Shown piece by piece: positions 10,401-20,935 of a stretch of DNA of 30,974 bases. The notes under the pieces are model-generated. The model searched no databases, was not told the DNA's origin, and saw only the letters and a list, made by a program, of their open reading frames with translations. The DNA comes from Saccoglossus kowalevskii (taxonomy: Eukaryota > Hemichordata > Enteropneusta > Harrimaniidae), in the NCBI RefSeq assembly GCF_000003605.2, contig NW_003110477.1, positions 80,959 to 111,932 of the forward strand, given 5' to 3'. Position 1 is the stretch's first letter. Each line of letters begins with the position of its first letter. The position numbers and the translations under genes were made by a program.

Positions 10401-12428
10401 TATCACAAACCTTTGCAGCATACATAATTGCCCGTACATAAGCCAAGCTTTCCTTGGCGTTCTATTTCGGTATTGCAAAATGGTCGGCATACTCCACCCA
10501 ATAAGGCACATGCTTTGTCTGTATAGGAACGAATACTTAATTATATTTATTTATTTATGCAACTGCTTATTTCATATTTCCTTGTCTGCATAATGTACTT
10601 ATCATATTCAGTCGTTGTAAAAATAAATAAATAATAAATAAATAATCACATCTTATGCAGCTATTTTTTTTTTAAATAGTTATTGCCACTTGTTCACATC
10701 GCGTTAATCATCACGTCTGCTTGTATTCGTTCTTGTACCTGTTTTTTCCAGTCATAGATAACATTATGTTGTTGTTTATATGTATGTATCACCTTACATA
10801 TAAACTGTCGATACCGAAAAATTGAACCTTTTGATGCATCGACATTTGTGGCAATTATGAATAATACATTTGTTTTGATTTGGGAAACGATTCAGACCAG
10901 CAATTATCTAACAAAAAAGGTGTAATAATCACGCCGTACAGCTGTACTATTTATCTACAATTTTAACAAAAGAACCCAATATAATTTTTATCATTTTAGT
11001 GAATTATTGGTGATGGAAATCATAGAAATTCAGTGTGTGTTTTTCTGATAAGTAATGGCAAAATTTTTTTATGCTGAAATATATATACAAAACTTGATTT
11101 TGACAACTTAGTTATAAATATATTCGTTTAACTCGTTTCAAAAGAACTTTTTTTATTGATATATGACACGTCAACTCACCTCCCGCATCTCTATTATCTT
11201 GTATCTCTACAGGGATGAAAACAAATTTTTACTAGTTTATTTATATTTATCTTACACAATGTAGTAGAAAACGAAACAGTATATTCGCAATGATTGATCC
11301 CGTGTATGTTGTTTACAATCCTATGGTGCAAACTGTTTGCCTGCAAATAGTGTAAATGTTTAATGTAAACATATGTAGTGATCAAACTTTGAGTTTATTT
11401 CAAACAAGATGCATTTTGAGCCCCAGTCTTCCGGAGTAAATTAGTGTTTACGTCGTATTGTTATAATGGCTGCAAAATATAACCCGATTAGAAAACAGTG
11501 CAATTATATTCTTGAGGCAAGCAATTCTGTATTCTAAATAATGTTAGAGCAGTTAATATTTGTAAGAATTTCTTAGACCACAGTTATTGCGTTATGTAGA
11601 TATATAAAAAAATAGTCAGTTACAGAAATATATTTACAGAATTGTTACCGCATTCAGAATATTGTTTGATTATACTATTTAATATGTTTGGAAAATTTCG
11701 TCACCGATTGTACGAGCATCATACATTTTCAGCATTAATATATCAATCCACATTGTGATTGTTTGCTTTGAATAAAAATGACATAATATAACTGGTATAA
11801 ACACCGGTATCTTCAAACAAATGTACATGTAGCAAATGTATGAATGTATATATTTTTACTCGAATGAAAATGAAAGTAATTAACTCTTAATTAATATTAA
11901 TATATAAGTTAACTTTTCATTTTACATATTCCATACTGTATGCTTACGCGTTGAAGAATATTTCAAACATGTAAAATCTATTGAAGCCATGTCGACCCAT
12001 TAAATATTATCGAAACATACAAACAGCATGGCAAGCATTGGAAATTGCATTAACAACATATTTACACAAATATGTAGCGAATGACAGCCACCACAAGTAA
12101 ATCCTGACATCCTGAGTAAATTGCTTTTCAAATGAGTACTTATATTACGTACATACTACACACATAAAAATGTCAAAAAAGCATTAACTTACTGACATCG
12201 TTTGGAGAGCTCCAGAGTGATCTTTCCTCCTGCAAGAATAACAACAGTTTTCAATATTGAATTGGAAGCCATGTGTGTGGAAAATGCGTCGAGTACGACT
12301 GCTTTGACGACTACATGTAGACATTTTACTGGTATGTGTATACACACCTGCTTGGGCCGAGGCAGTGTTGATCCTGTTGCTGATACAACAAGGGCAGCTG
12401 ATATTGAAATATACACAGCTAGTAACAT
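7449..12428 (-). CDS. Copy B: secreted big-defensin-like/VWD fusion protein, 7 coding exons, 263 aa
   Basis: Seven exons (12348-12428, 12193-12229, 11180-11206, 10411-10518, 9463-9701, 7574-7866, 7449-7455) join with GT-AG sites and consistent phases into 792 coding bases with no stop. Residues 1-20 or so are a signal peptide. Residues 22-49 are a short linker. C52, C59, C63, C76, C82 and C83 form C-x6-C-x3-C-x12-C-x5-CC with GGVCRPFC, very close to the big-defensin C-terminal domain. Residues 86-263 are one VWD domain: GDPQF at 92-96, CGLMGN at 221-226, and a final Cys at 263. NIT at 169 is a possible glycosylation site. Inference: a secreted protein carrying an antimicrobial-type module on an adhesion-type module. 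Signal peptide, VWD and splice phases are seen directly; defensin homology rests on spacing and the CRP motif. No close match to this fusion is known to me. Confidence 0.78.
7574..7866 (-). CDS. Copy B exon 6: C-terminal half of the VWD domain
   Basis: The acceptor is TTATTGACAG and the donor AG/GTAATT. The 97 codons include FPWRNGHLKV, MDSKFSLMWNG, FGKVCGLMGNADGNPDND and NKFGESWLVPG, all in VWD order. The family CGLCG motif is CGLMG here, so the second cysteine of the pair is missing. The exon is 293 bases, exactly as in copy A. Confidence 0.88.
9463..9701 (-). CDS. Copy B exon 5: N-terminal half of the VWD domain
   Basis: The acceptor is TTTGTCCTTAG and the donor TAT/GTAAGT. It encodes 79 codons after the phase 1 split. 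It has ELGDPQFQTLDGKKFKFDG (usual family motif GDPHF-x-TFDG; here His is Gln) and GCSYVLFQEC with two VWD cysteines, then beta-strand-rich sequence with TVYADGNSV. The first VWD cysteine normally found just before GDPH is absent. The phase 0 end joins exon 6. Confidence 0.85.
10411..10518 (-). CDS. Copy B exon 4: big-defensin-like six-cysteine domain
   Basis: The acceptor is CCTATACAG and the donor AAAG/GTTTGT. The 108 bases encode 35 whole codons flanked by phase 1 splits. They include CALLGGVCRPFC and end in YVCCK. The cysteine spacing is 6, 3, 12, 5, 0. From family knowledge, big defensins show about 6, 3, 13-14, 4, 0 with a similar CRxxC, and vertebrate beta-defensins 6, 4, 9, 6, 0. Expected disulfides are 1-5, 2-4 and 3-6. 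Net charge is about +3. The hydrophobic N-terminal domain of true big defensins is not seen. Confidence 0.72.
11180..11206 (-). CDS. Copy B exon 3: 27-nt microexon, phase 1-1
   Basis: It lies between TCATCCCTGTAG and GTGAGT. The split codon AAG is followed by IQDNRDAG and one spare base. Copy A has an exon of exactly 27 bases with IQDSRDLG. The other two frames contain stops in at least one copy, so the frame is well supported. Confidence 0.68.
12193..12229 (-). CDS. Copy B exon 2: 37-nt linker exon
   Basis: The acceptor TTATTCTTGCAG and donor GTAAGT flank 37 bases that read EERSLWSSPNDV plus one base. Copy A has the same length and phase (EAKSPWISQKDV), and copy C has AISPWFSTKDV. The shared S-x-W-x-S-x-x-DV pattern supports the frame. 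Confidence 0.7.
12348..12428 (-). CDS. Copy B exon 1: signal peptide
   Basis: The exon encodes 27 residues beginning MLLAVYISISAALVV and ending TLPRPKQ. It is a hydrophobic core followed by a small-residue cleavage zone near SATGS. The donor CAG/GTGTGT is in phase 0. The ATG follows an acceptor-like TATTATAG, so a 5' untranslated exon probably precedes it. The open frame runs on through the 118-base intron, but that read-through is not conserved in copy C, where the intron has a stop soon after the donor. Confidence 0.72.
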
Positions 12429-12980
12429 CTATAATACAATCACATAAATAAAATGCCATAAAACAAACCAAAACAATGAAACTGTACCCTGCAAAAAACA
12501 CATTTATGTAGGTTATAGATGCGCCCGGGTGTCATCTTGAGACTAGATAAGACACAAATTGAATGAATATTATTGAATGATGCAGAGTTATAATGCAATG
12601 TAGCATTAGACGCAAGCTGTAGAATATTGGATTAAATTACCCCATAAGCTAAATTAAAAGTTACATGTTAAAGAATACACGTTCGGGGGGGGGGGATAAA
12701 TATATTATACATGCAAATAGATACAACGTACCGATATGGATTAATTGTTAAGCAGTCTGAAAAGGTTTGATAAAGAGACGAAATATTGCATTAGTATAAG
12801 ACTACTTTGTTTTACTTCCTATTAACGCCTTAAATGGCAGCCAAACCACATGGTCAACCATGATACTTTGGCAAATTTCTGATAACTGCTTTTGATGGTT
12901 CTGAAAAAGAAGATTTTCAAGCATTTCTTGCCGTTTTTTTGGGAAGAAGATGTGGCGGAAAAAGTTGCCTAGACCCTTAG

Positions 12981-13038
12981 AAAGTAGTCAAATAAACACT
13001 ATCGGTTTAATGTCAATTCGATATAGCAGTCGAACCAT
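12981..13038 (+). repeat. Direct repeat pair 1 (partner 14731-14788)
   Basis: Both copies run from AAAGTAGT through AATAAACACT to a shared CCAACCAT/CGAACCAT end, with scattered substitutions. The partners are about 1.75 kb apart, in the same orientation, within the copy B 5' intron. Element type is unknown. Confidence 0.55.
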
Positions 13039-14190
13039 TTGTGAGAAGTGGATTATGAGAAGATGTGAGAAGTGAATTGAGCTCCCGACATTCTGAAAAC
13101 ATATGTCATTGTGAATAGATTTTTACATTGGCCATTCACCTATATTGTAACTGGAATAGTCTGCAAAAGTAAATGAATAAAATGTAGATATGACTCATTA
13201 AACAGACTCCATTGTATGTCACCTTGTTCTTTTAACGAGCAGGGAATTGTAAATATATTTAAAACTGGGTTAACTATTCCTTGGTATACTAAGAATGTTC
13301 TTCCATACAGTATCGAAACTTCTGTTATTGATATCAAGTTAACTAACTTGATGATTAACTTTGTTCTCAAACTTATACAGTCCTACAGACTTCGTATTCA
13401 ATAGATAGTTGTAGCGTACTTTCTTGTTTTTATTTCAGACACTGGGGATAGTACGACCTGTAGTATCGAAGCACTAGGCCAGTCTTTCCGATTTAGTAAT
13501 GTTAAACTTTTTCACTTGAATTTTTGATAAAATTGTAACTAGTACTCCAGTCTTTCAACGTCCCGTACACTATATTGAATTCCGCATTTTCTATCGTTGC
13601 GTCTTATTAAAGAAAATACAACAATGCCACTTTTAGAGCATATTTTCTGTAACAGGAGTTCGTTACATATTGCATATAGTTGCCCTGAGAGAGAGAGCAT
13701 CCTTGTTGTATGCCTTGATTAAAATTAAAAGAAGATGTAAATTTTCATCATGCTGAATGAGTTAGGATATATTCTACTAATACATTTAATGAAAGTTTCT
13801 CAAAACCTCCGAAACAAATATTGAAAGGATACGTATGGTAAACAAGATCAATTGCTTCTTTGTGATCAATTGAGATGATTGTTAACAGACTGATTTGTTG
13901 ATTGGCGTAAACAACGACTCACGTAATAAATTAATATTGTCGGTAATGTTCCTACCGAATATCATCATTATGCAATATAAGTTACATTCTCTATATGCAA
14001 TTTTACAATTAAAAGAAGTTGATTTAAATTATATAGCATATGAAAGTTAGAGTTTGAAGCTTTTTTAGTTAATATTAATGTGCGGATCATCACACACACA
14101 TAACACGTTGTTGACCAGAATAAGGTTGTTAAACTTAGAATCATAAAGTGGACTGGGATTTAAAACAATATAACGGAAAGTTGTTTTAAA

Positions 14191-14350
14191 CATGCATGGA
14201 ACAGCTGACTATTTATTCCCATGAAAAGTGTCTACATCACTATGGGATCAACGCCAGCTGTAAGCGAGCTTGAAACGATTAGTTATGCTGTTGAGATCAT
14301 GTGGCCATTCTGTCACCAAGGTCTGAGTTTGTTTACTAGAAAGTATGAAA
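14191..14350 (+). repeat. Direct repeat pair 2 (partner 16771-17020)
   Basis: Shared blocks in the same order are AACAGCTGACT, AAAAGTGTCTA, GAAACGATTAGTTATGCTGTT, GTCACCAAGGTCTGA and AGTATGAAA. The partner has about 90 extra bases in two internal insertions, including the GC-rich stretch 16845-16980. Together they suggest a dispersed non-coding repeat family. Confidence 0.65.
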
Positions 14351-14730
14351 AAAGCAAGTCTTTGTTGGCTGAACACTAAGTTAGTGGTATATTACCCATT
14401 CACGAAGACATGTTCTCAACTTAAATGTGGTTCACATACAGATACAACAGATTTCTGATTACTATGTCTTGTGCTTTTATTGCATGGCGGAAACATCACG
14501 TGATCGTTATGATTTCTTATGTAACGACCTCGCATGCCCACATTATGGACGTCTTTTAAGGTGAAGTCTAGTGAGAAGGGGCTAGACAGTTTTTGCGGCT
14601 AGACAGTATAGAAGGGCGCGATTTGTGATGTACATAAAAGCATGATCAAAACGTTTTGGTAAAGTGGCTTGCACGATGTGCAATGAAGACAGTCCATGCG
14701 CACATTTCCAATACAAATAAGGTCGTTGAG

Positions 14731-14788
14731 AAAGTAGTTTAATAAACACTTTCAATTTAGTTTCAATCTAATGTAGCTGTCCAACCAT
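14731..14788 (+). repeat. Direct repeat pair 1 (partner 12981-13038)
   Basis: This is the second copy of the repeat described at 12981. Confidence 0.55.
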
Positions 14789-15349
14789 GTCCTGTCGGAA
14801 TCGTGAAGGATATGTGCATTAGTTCACATTACAGAGTATCATGATGGAACATTTTAATTGAAAAAAACACAATAGTGAAATATAAACATGAAGTCAAATA
14901 AACCAAAAAAATCTAGAGAACGACCGAAATACAAAATACAAACTACAAAATATGTTGGTAGCAGCGTATATAAACAGGAATCTGAAACGAATACATTGGA
15001 TGTTGTGAAGCAAAAGTTTTGCCAGGCCAATATATTTTGAAGCATTTTGTTTAAAAACATTTTGCTAAAAATAAGCACATTGTGAACACAGAAGAAAACT
15101 GTTTTACAGATAATTAAATGTGTAATTAAATTGTTTATTTATAATATATTTATGAACGCATGCGCCTTATGCAAGCAGTATTAACGAAATTGAGTGATAA
15201 GTTTGGGGTCTCTTAATAAACATTTTGGGATCACCGAAGGTGACGTAATTCAAAGCATAATTAGAATGTCATTACCTCAAGAAAATAGTTTCATGCCAAG
15301 CACTAGGTTGTGGAGGAAATAATTGTATTCACGCTTATATGGTCTTACA

Positions 15350-15900
15350 AACTTATATATATACAACCGGAAATCTTGATAAGTGGTGCATTCCCGAAAA
15401 CTGTTCAATGTGAGATCCTTCAGATCGCCAACGATGTTTGAAACAAAGACACCATATACTAAACGTTTCGCAAAGTGTTAATGTACAAGACAAATTTCTT
15501 TCATGCGTGTAACTAAACACTTTTCATTCAAATTGTTTATCTTGAAACACTCACCTCTAAAACAAACACACATGTAATGTTTCAGGGTAAAACACCTGAA
15601 TATGCATGTTTTATAAATGTTTATGTATACGACAAACAAACAATTTCACAAGAGTAACTCAAACACTTTTCTGCCAAATTATTTTGGAATACTTCACAAA
15701 ACAAACACACATACAATTTTTCATTCCAAAACACCAGACACTGCATGTTTTTTTTTACTGTTTATGTATACGACATTTAAACATGTTCTTAAGATTAACA
15801 AAAATATTTTTCTTTCAAACTGTTTTATTTTGTGGCGCCTTCTAAAAAAGCACATACGATGTTCCAATCTCAAACACCCGCCTATATAAATGACCATATC
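15350..15900. repeat. Imperfect tandem repeat, period about 141 bp, three to four units
   Basis: The motif GTTTATGTATACGAC recurs with its end at 15633 and 15774, and a diverged form GTTAATGTACAAGAC ends at 15491. The spacing is 142 and 141 bases. Around each copy come similar runs such as CACTTTTC/TTTCTGCC and AAACAAACACACAT. The outer units are more decayed, so the ends are approximate. Open frames within it come from the repeat and are not genes. Confidence 0.65.
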
Positions 15901-16018
15901 AACTTTCGTATGCCGTCAACCGTACACATCTATATTGGACACATTCTCTATTGACCACTATATGCACCATATTTGTTAGAACAACAGATGTATCGATTTT
16001 AGTATTTTCATAACAAAC

Positions 16019-16019
<1 letters not shown>

Positions 16020-16083
<64 letters not shown>
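16020..16083. repeat. (AT)n microsatellite
   Basis: It is an uninterrupted run of alternating A and T for about 64 bases inside the copy B 5' intron. It creates an artificial open frame of Tyr-Ile repeats on the minus strand. Confidence 0.97.
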
Positions 16084-16084
<1 letters not shown>

Positions 16085-16420
16085 CCCATCGAATTAAATA
16101 TGTGTTGTTACCAATGCTCGAAAATGTAAGCTGGACGACACAGCGCTTGGCAGGCGTAATACCCTGTGTTATAATGATTAGATACGTTTTCGTAATAGTT
16201 GTTACTCTTATTAATGGCAGTATTAATCTGAATATATATCTTAAATCATAATAACGCATATACGCACACAATTTTTAAATTGTAGCATTTACTCACAATC
16301 ACAGAATTACATCACCAGTTCCTAATATATGTTGCGTATATTAAATTTAGTGGACTCTACCCAATAATAACATACCATACATATACAAGCAATTACTACA
16401 TACATTATATCTTATCATAC

Positions 16421-16541
16421 CTTACAGCAGTAGGCTAGAACAGAGTATGAGTAAACTTTCGTGGTCTTGAGTGTACCAATACAGTCAAATGACGAAGGAA
16501 GTGAAAGCCCAAACTAGTATTAATACACAATGTGACGTATG
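16421..16541 (-). promoter_or_regulatory. Probable 5' untranslated exon/promoter-proximal block of copy B
   Basis: On the minus strand it ends in GTAAG/GTATGATAAG, a strong donor. The stretch 16467-16541 is close to 1068-1141 upstream of copy C, a level of conservation greater than that of the surrounding intron DNA. No TATA box could be placed with confidence. Confidence 0.5.
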
Positions 16542-16770
16542 TTAATCACCGGTAACAGTTGTAAAATGCATAATACTGATGGGGAATATGATGTAAAATA
16601 TTTTACGTTTTGACTTAAACAATTATATCGTGTTTGTAAGAACAGAAAATTGCATCAACAATCTTGCTGTTAAACTGGTTATCAAAGCGCCGTAAAGGAA
16701 AGCGGTTATTGGCTTGGCTTAATTTTCTAACCAGCTTATAGTCGGAGTAATGTAAAAACGGGATAATAGA

Positions 16771-17020
16771 TATGCGTGTAACAGCTGACTAAAACGGTTT
16801 ATTTCCATTAAAAGTGTCTAGCCAAGAACCATTGTTCCTCTTGGCCCAGTTAAAATTGCGCCACCCTGGAACGAACGCCGGCTGTCTGCGAGTTTGAAAC
16901 GATTAGTTATGCTGTTCAGAAAATTTTCCGATTCTGGACGCGGCCGGGTGCATTTGTCAAATCGAGCAATTAATAGGGTTGTCACCAAGGTCTGATTTGG
17001 TTTTCTCGAGAGTATGAAAG
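16771..17020 (+). repeat. Direct repeat pair 2 (partner 14191-14350)
   Basis: This is the longer partner of the repeat described at 14191. It lies upstream of the presumed first exon of copy B. Confidence 0.65.
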
Positions 17021-19060
17021 AATGCTTTGCTGGGATGAATACATTAAGTCGTGGTTTGGCATCTTATTCACAGAGACATCGAAAGATCGAAATTACATTA
17101 TTTCTGAATTAATATTGTGTAATGCAAATAAAAAAAAATAATACATACTGCTCAGAATACATAACACTCAAGAACACATAAACGATTTTGCACTACTATT
17201 GAATTATTGATACAATTGATTTTCAAAGTGGAGTAGCTAAAATTAGTATCTGCATAGTGTACCCAGAAACGGGCGTACTATGAAATAAGGATTTACATGT
17301 TTGCAAATAAGAATTCGCTCGTTTTTAAGACCATTCGCCGAAAAACAACGCAATTCGAACTTCATTCCAACCCCGTATGCGTACACCCGTTTCTAAGTAG
17401 ACGTGTATTCAGGGAAGCGCCACGGATATACATGATACCATCCGTCATAGCTAAACATAGTCTGTGTCATTTATACATACTGTAACTGATGGTGTCAAAA
17501 ACGGTATGAAAATGTAGAAAGTAGCCTAGTCTCATACAAACATTCATCGCATAGAAACTTCATTCTTTACTCGTTTTACTTTTTAAGTAATTGTATTTAC
17601 AGAAATGAATGATTAAATGCACAGATGCTTCAGTTTTCAGCGGTATATGAAAAGGCTGATACAGATTAAATGTAAAAAGCCAAATCAGTCGCCGACTAGG
17701 AGTAGAGCTCATATTTCCTATAAACCCATATCGTAAAAACAGCATTAAGAAGCATCAAACAAAAATAATGTACTATCACTGAGAATAAATTGTTTGCTGA
17801 TGTGGTGATTTAACAACACAACAAAATACAACAACAATTGCATAAGTTTGTGTCCAGCGTTTTCATAGAAAACTGTGATCGTGAGGAAGCTTATGTAATC
17901 AGTTGGACCTTCATGAAAGCTGAACTGAAACATACGATGGTGTTTGCTAAATATATTGCAAATAACTTAATTATCGGTGATAATATTTGCAGATCTGTAT
18001 TCAAATTATTTGTTTTATTAAGCTTCTAACAACGGCGATTTAGTAAAAAGGAAAGTCACTAACTGACTAATTGGAGATATAGGCAATACATTAAATGATA
18101 TACATACGTAACAATTTCATCAGACTCGTCTTAATATTTTAAAAAAAATATACAGGATTAACTCGTCGAATTGATTTTATCCACAACATGTGTCACTGTA
18201 TTTGTAAATCTGTGTTTAGATTATATTATATTTCAGAATTCACATGGTAACAAATGTGAGTTACTATTAAAATTTTCTATGCTAAGACAGTCATTCACCT
18301 AGAAACTTTTCGTTCGATAGTTTTGACGAAACAGACAATGTCTGTTTAAAATGTCAATATATGTAACTACAGGCCATGGCATACAGAAATAGATGGCAAA
18401 TAAGTACCATATTGATAGGAGAGGGCAAGCATCAGGTATTGTTGAGAAGGAAAATTGTTGAGAGTAGAATTGCCGTCATGTCGCGAAATAGGCTGCTAGA
18501 AGTGTGCTCCTAAATTTAAGTCAAGGCACAGAGTCAAGTATGAAGCCAAAGAACTACATGATATCTATGGCACAAATACATATGGGGCTGGTGGTGCAGT
18601 GTGCTCAGTACTCCCCATGCAGTAGTTTAATTTTCGCTCTTCAAATCTAACACGCAACGTACTGGATTATTACGTTCACCTATCTAACAGGAGCACACAA
18701 TATCACATTAATAATGAGATATGTACATATAAAATCAGTAATACACAGCTGTGCTAACATAATGCTAGACTGGCATAGTCTGGGCGATTTATTCCTTTTG
18801 AAATTTAAAATTAAATAAAAAAAAATGGAGGTGTTAACGCGAAATCCCCTGTAACCGCGAAATCACCCAGACTGAACGTTTTTGCCGCGCCCTCTGTGGT
18901 GAAAGCAGGAACTAGTGTGTTTTCGTACTAGTTTGTATGTCAATGAGCAGAATGACAGACAAGAACGTTATCCAATCAGAGTAATTTGACTATTAAACTA
19001 CATATAATTAACCTTTGTACCTGAAGACTTTTCTTCAAGTTTCTCGATTATCAATCATAA
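17021..19060. other. Unassigned intergenic DNA
   Basis: I see no protein domain, RNA gene or clear repeat in 17021-18830. From 18830 to 19060 the base composition becomes less AT-rich, with CCGCGAAATC motifs, leading into the RecQ-like reading frame. Short open frames at 17297 and 17838 have no recognisable content. Confidence 0.4.
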
Positions 19061-19088
19061 CAAACGAATTACTATTTTTAACGTTATA

Positions 19089-19355
19089 ATGGCGAGAAGT
19101 AGTCTGCGTGTAGCTGTATCTCGTCTGGGTTACAGTGAAGCGCGATCTGCACAGAAGACAATAATTGATGGTTTTACTTACGGCCACGACGTTTTCGTTA
19201 CCCTTCCGACCGGGAGCGGCAAATCGATTGCATTTGAAGTTGCTCCGTTCTGTTTAGATGAAAAACAGTTTGTAACAGTCGACAAGTTGACCCACAATGT
19301 TTACCTCATTATGCAGCGCGCACGCCCCCGCTCCATTACTGTATCTGTTCAGTGA
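19089..19355 (+). pseudogene. RecQ-like DNA helicase N-terminal fragment
   Basis: The 88-residue frame from ATG 19089 reads VSRLGYSEARSAQKTIIDGF, then HDVFVTLPTGSGKSIAFEV. The SAQKT segment corresponds to the RecQ glutamine motif, and LPTGSGKS is an intact Walker A (motif I). After APFCLDEKQ the similarity fades and the frame stops at 19355. Motifs Ia, II (DEAH) and the rest of the helicase are absent downstream. It could be a first exon whose partners lie elsewhere, but no continuation was found nearby, so a fragment is more likely. RecQ helicases unwind DNA by ATP hydrolysis. Confidence 0.65.
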
Positions 19356-20528
19356 TGTCACTACATATCATGAATAAATAATAGCAACAGATTAGCTGGT
19401 TTCGCGTTCACCGCACTTTTCGCAAAACTATTTTTTCCATTTCTTTTTTTTAAAATCACCACAGCAGAGCCAGTCAAATATAATGGAGTACATACATTTT
19501 AGTAGACCTTGGTGTATCCAAATATATATGTCGATAAACCAAACGCATGGCCTGTATGTTTCAATTTCTGAACACAGCCGAATATAAAGTGTTTGAAAAT
19601 GTATTAACAATTTATTTAAATACACAAAAGTGAACCTAATGATTGATATATTCTATTATTATATAAGTAGGTGTGTGTGATCTGAATGATTGACTTTGGG
19701 CAACAGAGAACTGTAGACCAGTATGTACACCAGTTTTGACAGGCTATTGTTTATGACCTCATACCTGTAATAATGCTTTGAAAATAACTAAGCTACTTGT
19801 TATCTTTTTGCAATAAAACGAGGCTTTGGGGACTTGTGCGATGCACATCAACCCACACATGCCGAGTACAGAGAAAGTTCAGCAGTCAGTAATCCATATA
19901 GAGCATCTGTATTGCTAAGCAAGCCATTGCTGATAAAATATAAATTGATGGTTTTGTAACGCATATGTAAACAACTATTGTTATTTCAGCGGTCATATAT
20001 TAATATTGGAGATTTAATAAAACACTTTCTATTCCAAGACTCTTGTCGAAATATATATTCGTTAGTATTACCTATCACTCACTCACACTGAATATTGACT
20101 ATTACGGGAAGATTGCCAATGTGCAGTTTGTTATTCCGAAATTTATTCCTTGCTTCGTACGAATAATTTCCGCTTTGGTCACTTGTCACATCGGTAGTAT
20201 TCTTATCTCGCTTGGTTCGCCTGATAAGATTGCTGTAAGTTCTGGTTTAATTGATGACAAATATCGATTATTTATATAGTAATTAATGTACACAATGCAG
20301 AACTAATCAAGCCTTCCACCTAAAGAATTATAACCATTGTATTCTCTAATTTTAGGATTATATAATTACATTCAACGCTTCGATATAGCGCGACTGAGTT
20401 AACACGTGTTTCATTGTTATATAATACCTATTTTGGCACTGCGACAAACGTACATGACTTCATGATAACATTAAACACATAATCTAACAATAAACACATA
20501 AACTGTATTCAATATACTAATAGTATTT
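19356..20528. other. Unassigned DNA downstream of the RecQ fragment
   Basis: No domain was recognised. A 78-residue open frame at 20043-20279 shows hydrophobic stretches but no family I recognise. Confidence 0.35.
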
Positions 20529-20935
20529 TAAACGAAGGTCAATACAGTTTAAAATTTACACTACTTTGAGATCATCTAAAAAGCTAATTGAAGCTCAGAT
20601 GTATTTAATATTGTGTCTTCCCAAGTTTATGGGTTATGATTTAGTATTTTATGTTTTGGTTATTTCGCCTCAATTTACACAATTATCGTGCATAAAACTA
20701 TTTAGTTTATGTTTACATTAGCGTCGGTGAAGCATTTCAAACGAAGATCAAGATGAATAATTTGAATTTGAAACTAATTTGAAATCACCTAAAAACTGTC
20801 AGTAAAGGATGGGTGACGAATTTCCATATTTTTGGGGTATTTCAATAACACAACTGTCGAGCATAGTTCTTCTCTGTACATTGATTGTCGTTGTTATATT
20901 TTGTTTATATAATTTACATATTAATATACGTTTAC
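20529..20935 (+). repeat. Old tandem duplication, unit about 210 bp
   Basis: AAACGAAGGTCAA... at 20531 and AAACGAAGATCAA... at 20739 start two similar segments. Both continue with GA(G/A)ATCA(T/C)CTAAAAA, a TTTTGG-TATTTC block and a TTTA-ATTTACAT block. The copies are well diverged. Confidence 0.45.

Larger units (their letters stand above)
12680..16300. other. Expanded 5' intron of copy B (about 3.6 kb, no coding sequence seen)
   Basis: Copy C has about 640 bases between its start codon and the presumed 5' exon; copy B has about 3,990. Homology to copy C is seen at 12429-12680 and again from about 16310 on, so the middle is extra in B or lost in C. It holds a poly-G run (12686-12697), dispersed duplications, a 141-bp tandem repeat and an (AT)n tract. 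Open frames here show no recognisable protein. Confidence 0.5.

Noticed and set aside
12189-12428. A continuous 79-residue minus-strand frame that could be a signal peptide plus a big-defensin hydrophobic N-terminal domain
   Set aside because: The middle is better read as a 118-base intron. Good donor and acceptor sites exist, the frame after the acceptor is conserved in copies A and B and the phase then fits the 27-nt exon; in copy C the read-through frame hits a stop soon after the donor.
16008-16271. Minus-strand 87-residue open frame with a Tyr-Ile repeat
   Set aside because: The repeat is the (AT)n microsatellite read as codons; the rest has no motif.
18583-18660. Possible tRNA-derived SINE head (GGGGCTGGTGGTGCAGTGTG followed by a CTTCAAATCTA box)
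   Set aside because: A- and B-box-like words are present, but the acceptor and anticodon stems do not fold convincingly and no second copy is seen in the window.
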